Positions 3,963-5,096 of a stretch of DNA of 5,096 nt are shown here, piece after piece. The stretch's first letter is position 1. The number at the start of each line of letters is the position of its first letter. Source of the DNA: an uncultured Roseburia sp. (GTDB lineage: Bacteria; Bacillota; Clostridia; Lachnospirales; Lachnospiraceae). The translations under genes were made by a program, and so were the position numbers. Below the pieces are notes generated by a model that was not told the DNA's origin, made no database searches, and saw only the letters and a list, made by a program, of their open reading frames with translations. The DNA is taken from NCBI GenBank assembly GCA_947384095.1, contig CANDFU010000168.1, forward strand, positions 1-5,096, in the 5' to 3' direction.

Positions 3963-5051
3963 TTAATAGCCGAGCAGATAGTTGTAAAGTCCCTCATAGC
4001 GTCCCTTAGAATTTCTCCAGGAATAATCATTTGCCATCCCGCGGTCGACCATCTGGTTCCACTGTTTTTTCCGGTCGAAGAATATATGCTTTGAATAATT
4101 GATCACATTCAGCATCTCTTCCCCGTTGTAATTTGCGAAAGAAAATCCGTCTCCCGTATTCTCATACTCATTGAACGGGATCACCGTATCCTTAAGCCCG
4201 CCAGTCTCGCGCACGATCGGTACTGTGCCATAGCGGAAGGAAATAAGCTGGGTAAGGCCGCACGGCTCAAACTGAGACGGCATCAGGAACGCATCTGCAG
4301 CGGCGTAAAGCTTATGCGCAAGATCGTCCGAATAACAGATATTCGCCGATACCCGGTCGCCATATTTCCAGGCATAATGACGGAACATATTTTCATATTT
4401 CGGATCTCCGGTTCCGATCACGACGAACTGTGTATAATCATCCACAATGCGGTCAATTACATAGTTGATCAGATCCAGCCCTTTCTGGTCAGTCAGCCTT
4501 GAAATCAGGCCGAGCATATATCTCTTTTTATCAACGGCAAGGCCAAGCTCCTCCTGCAGTTTTGTCTTGTTCAGCGCCTTCTTTTTCCGGAAAGACTCCG
4601 CATCGTAATTGACATAAATCTTGCCGTCCGTCTCCGGGTTATAGATATCGTAGTCAATTCCATTTACGATTCCCTGCATATCATAATGGCGGGCGGAGAG
4701 CAGACCGCTTAATCCCTCGCCATAATACTCCGTCTGAATCTCATTCGCATACGTATCACTCACCGTCGTGATATAGTCTGCATAAACCAGACCACCTTTG
4801 AGCATATTGGCATCCTTTTTAAATTCAAGCTTATCCGGCGTAAACAGATTCTTTGAAAAACCGGTCAGCCCCTGCATCGTCTTGATATCCCAGACGCCCT
4901 GGAATTTCAGATTGTGAATCGTAATCATGGACTTGATACCCCAGTAGAAGGAATCTGCCTGAAATTCGTTTTTCAGATAAACCGGAATCAGGCCGGTCTG
5001 CCAGTCATGGCAATGAATCAGATCGGGTCTGAAACCGATCTGTTTTAAGAT
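3963..5051 (-). CDS. glgA: Glycogen synthase (ADP-glucose type, GT5), C-terminal part
   Basis: The insert encodes 362 C-terminal residues. About 110-120 N-terminal residues, including the KxGGL ADP-glucose-binding motif, lie beyond the insert end. The enzyme transfers glucose from ADP-glucose to the non-reducing end of alpha-1,4-glucan in the cytoplasm. Numbered from the first insert codon (Ile), landmarks are HDWQTGLIPVYL (15-26), TIHNLKFQG (44-52), KGGLVYADYITTVSDTYA (85-102), GIVNGIDYDIYNP (127-139), and SRLTDQKGLDLI (184-195) with the conserved Lys190. QFEPCGL follows with Glu262 as the conserved glutamate, then the glycine-rich TGGLKDT region (283-289). All are typical of bacterial GT5 enzymes and the C-terminus looks complete. 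An apparent MLFRS start is encoded by adapter, not by the genome. Usual glg partners (glgC, glgD, glgB, glgP) are not in the window. A strong terminator follows. Confidence 0.96.
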   Translation of the reverse strand: MLKQIGFRPDLIHCHDWQTGLIPVYLKNEFQADSFYWGIKSMITIHNLKFQGVWDIKTMQGLTGFSKNLFTPDKLEFKKDANMLKGGLVYADYITTVSDTYANEIQTEYYGEGLSGLLSARHYDMQGIVNGIDYDIYNPETDGKIYVNYDAESFRKKKALNKTKLQEELGLAVDKKRYMLGLISRLTDQKGLDLINYVIDRIVDDYTQFVVIGTGDPKYENMFRHYAWKYGDRVSANICYSDDLAHKLYAAADAFLMPSQFEPCGLTQLISFRYGTVPIVRETGGLKDTVIPFNEYENTGDGFSFANYNGEEMLNVINYSKHIFFDRKKQWNQMVDRGMANDYSWRNSKGRYEGLYNYLLGY

Positions 5052-5096
5052 AGATCGGAAGAGCACACGTCTGAACTCCAGTCACCTCTCGTCATC
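5052..5096 (+). other. Illumina TruSeq read-2/index adapter with probable i7 index (artefact)
   Basis: Positions 5052-5085 match the TruSeq index-side adapter exactly, beginning AGATCGGAAGAGCACACG and ending CTCCAGTCAC. The following CTCTCGTC (5086-5093) fits an 8-base i7 index, and the last three bases ATC fit the start of the P7 tail. This is not genomic. On the minus strand GTGCTCTTCCGATCT reads as a false VLFRS/MLFRS N-terminus fused to the glgA fragment. Confidence 0.97.

Noticed and set aside
3782..4030. Minus-strand open frame across the glgA 3' end, terminator and tepA leader
   Set aside because: It translates a strong intrinsic terminator and hairpin DNA into Cys/Arg-rich peptide, so it is not a plausible gene.
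42..5051. CRISPR array, tRNA/rRNA gene, insertion sequence or phage gene
   Set aside because: No regularly spaced repeats, cloverleaf, transposase or terminal inverted repeats are visible. All coding space is explained by the listed genes.

Overview
The window is a 5,010-base bacterial insert (42-5051) with Illumina TruSeq-type adapter sequence left on both ends (1-41 and 5052-5096). It should be read as an untrimmed contig or library molecule, not as continuous genome. The two outermost genes are cut by the insert ends, and the adapters add false residues to both. The gene content suggests a gut-type clostridium, most likely Lachnospiraceae (Bacillota): a TepA/ClpP-like protease, GlgA, a DUF5713-type protein, an AraC regulator beside a GPH sugar symporter, strong purine-rich ribosome binding sites, and mid-range GC. 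This placement is inferred from protein resemblance; no rRNA or other marker gene is present.

Left half (42-2633): a probable carbohydrate-uptake locus. A GPH-family (MelB-like) cation symporter on the minus strand is followed 28 bases later by the first 53 codons of a gene that resembles family GH88 unsaturated glucuronyl hydrolases; the insert ends there. An AraC-family regulator is divergent from the symporter. The shared intergenic region holds two back-to-back promoter candidates. A perfect 14-base palindrome fills most of the spacer of the symporter promoter, and near-direct repeats lie just downstream of the regulator promoter. The simplest reading is that the regulator senses a (possibly unsaturated, uronic-acid-containing) oligosaccharide and controls its import and cleavage.

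Right half (2637-5051): three minus-strand genes. The 3' three quarters of glgA (glycogen synthase) end at a strong intrinsic terminator. Next comes about 100 bases of hairpin-rich leader, then a TepA/ClpP-like serine protease with its catalytic triad intact, then a DUF5713-type small acidic protein with its own extended -10 promoter. The DUF5713-type gene converges on the AraC gene with only 3 bases between their stop codons.

The most interesting unexplained signal is the tepA leader. It contains a terminator-like hairpin with a U-run ending five bases before the ribosome binding site. An overlapping alternative hairpin uses the same bases, which is the layout of a transcription attenuator. 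It could instead be a dispersed palindromic repeat. Otherwise the window is ordinary clostridial housekeeping and sugar-use sequence, and I see no convincing novel multi-gene system.
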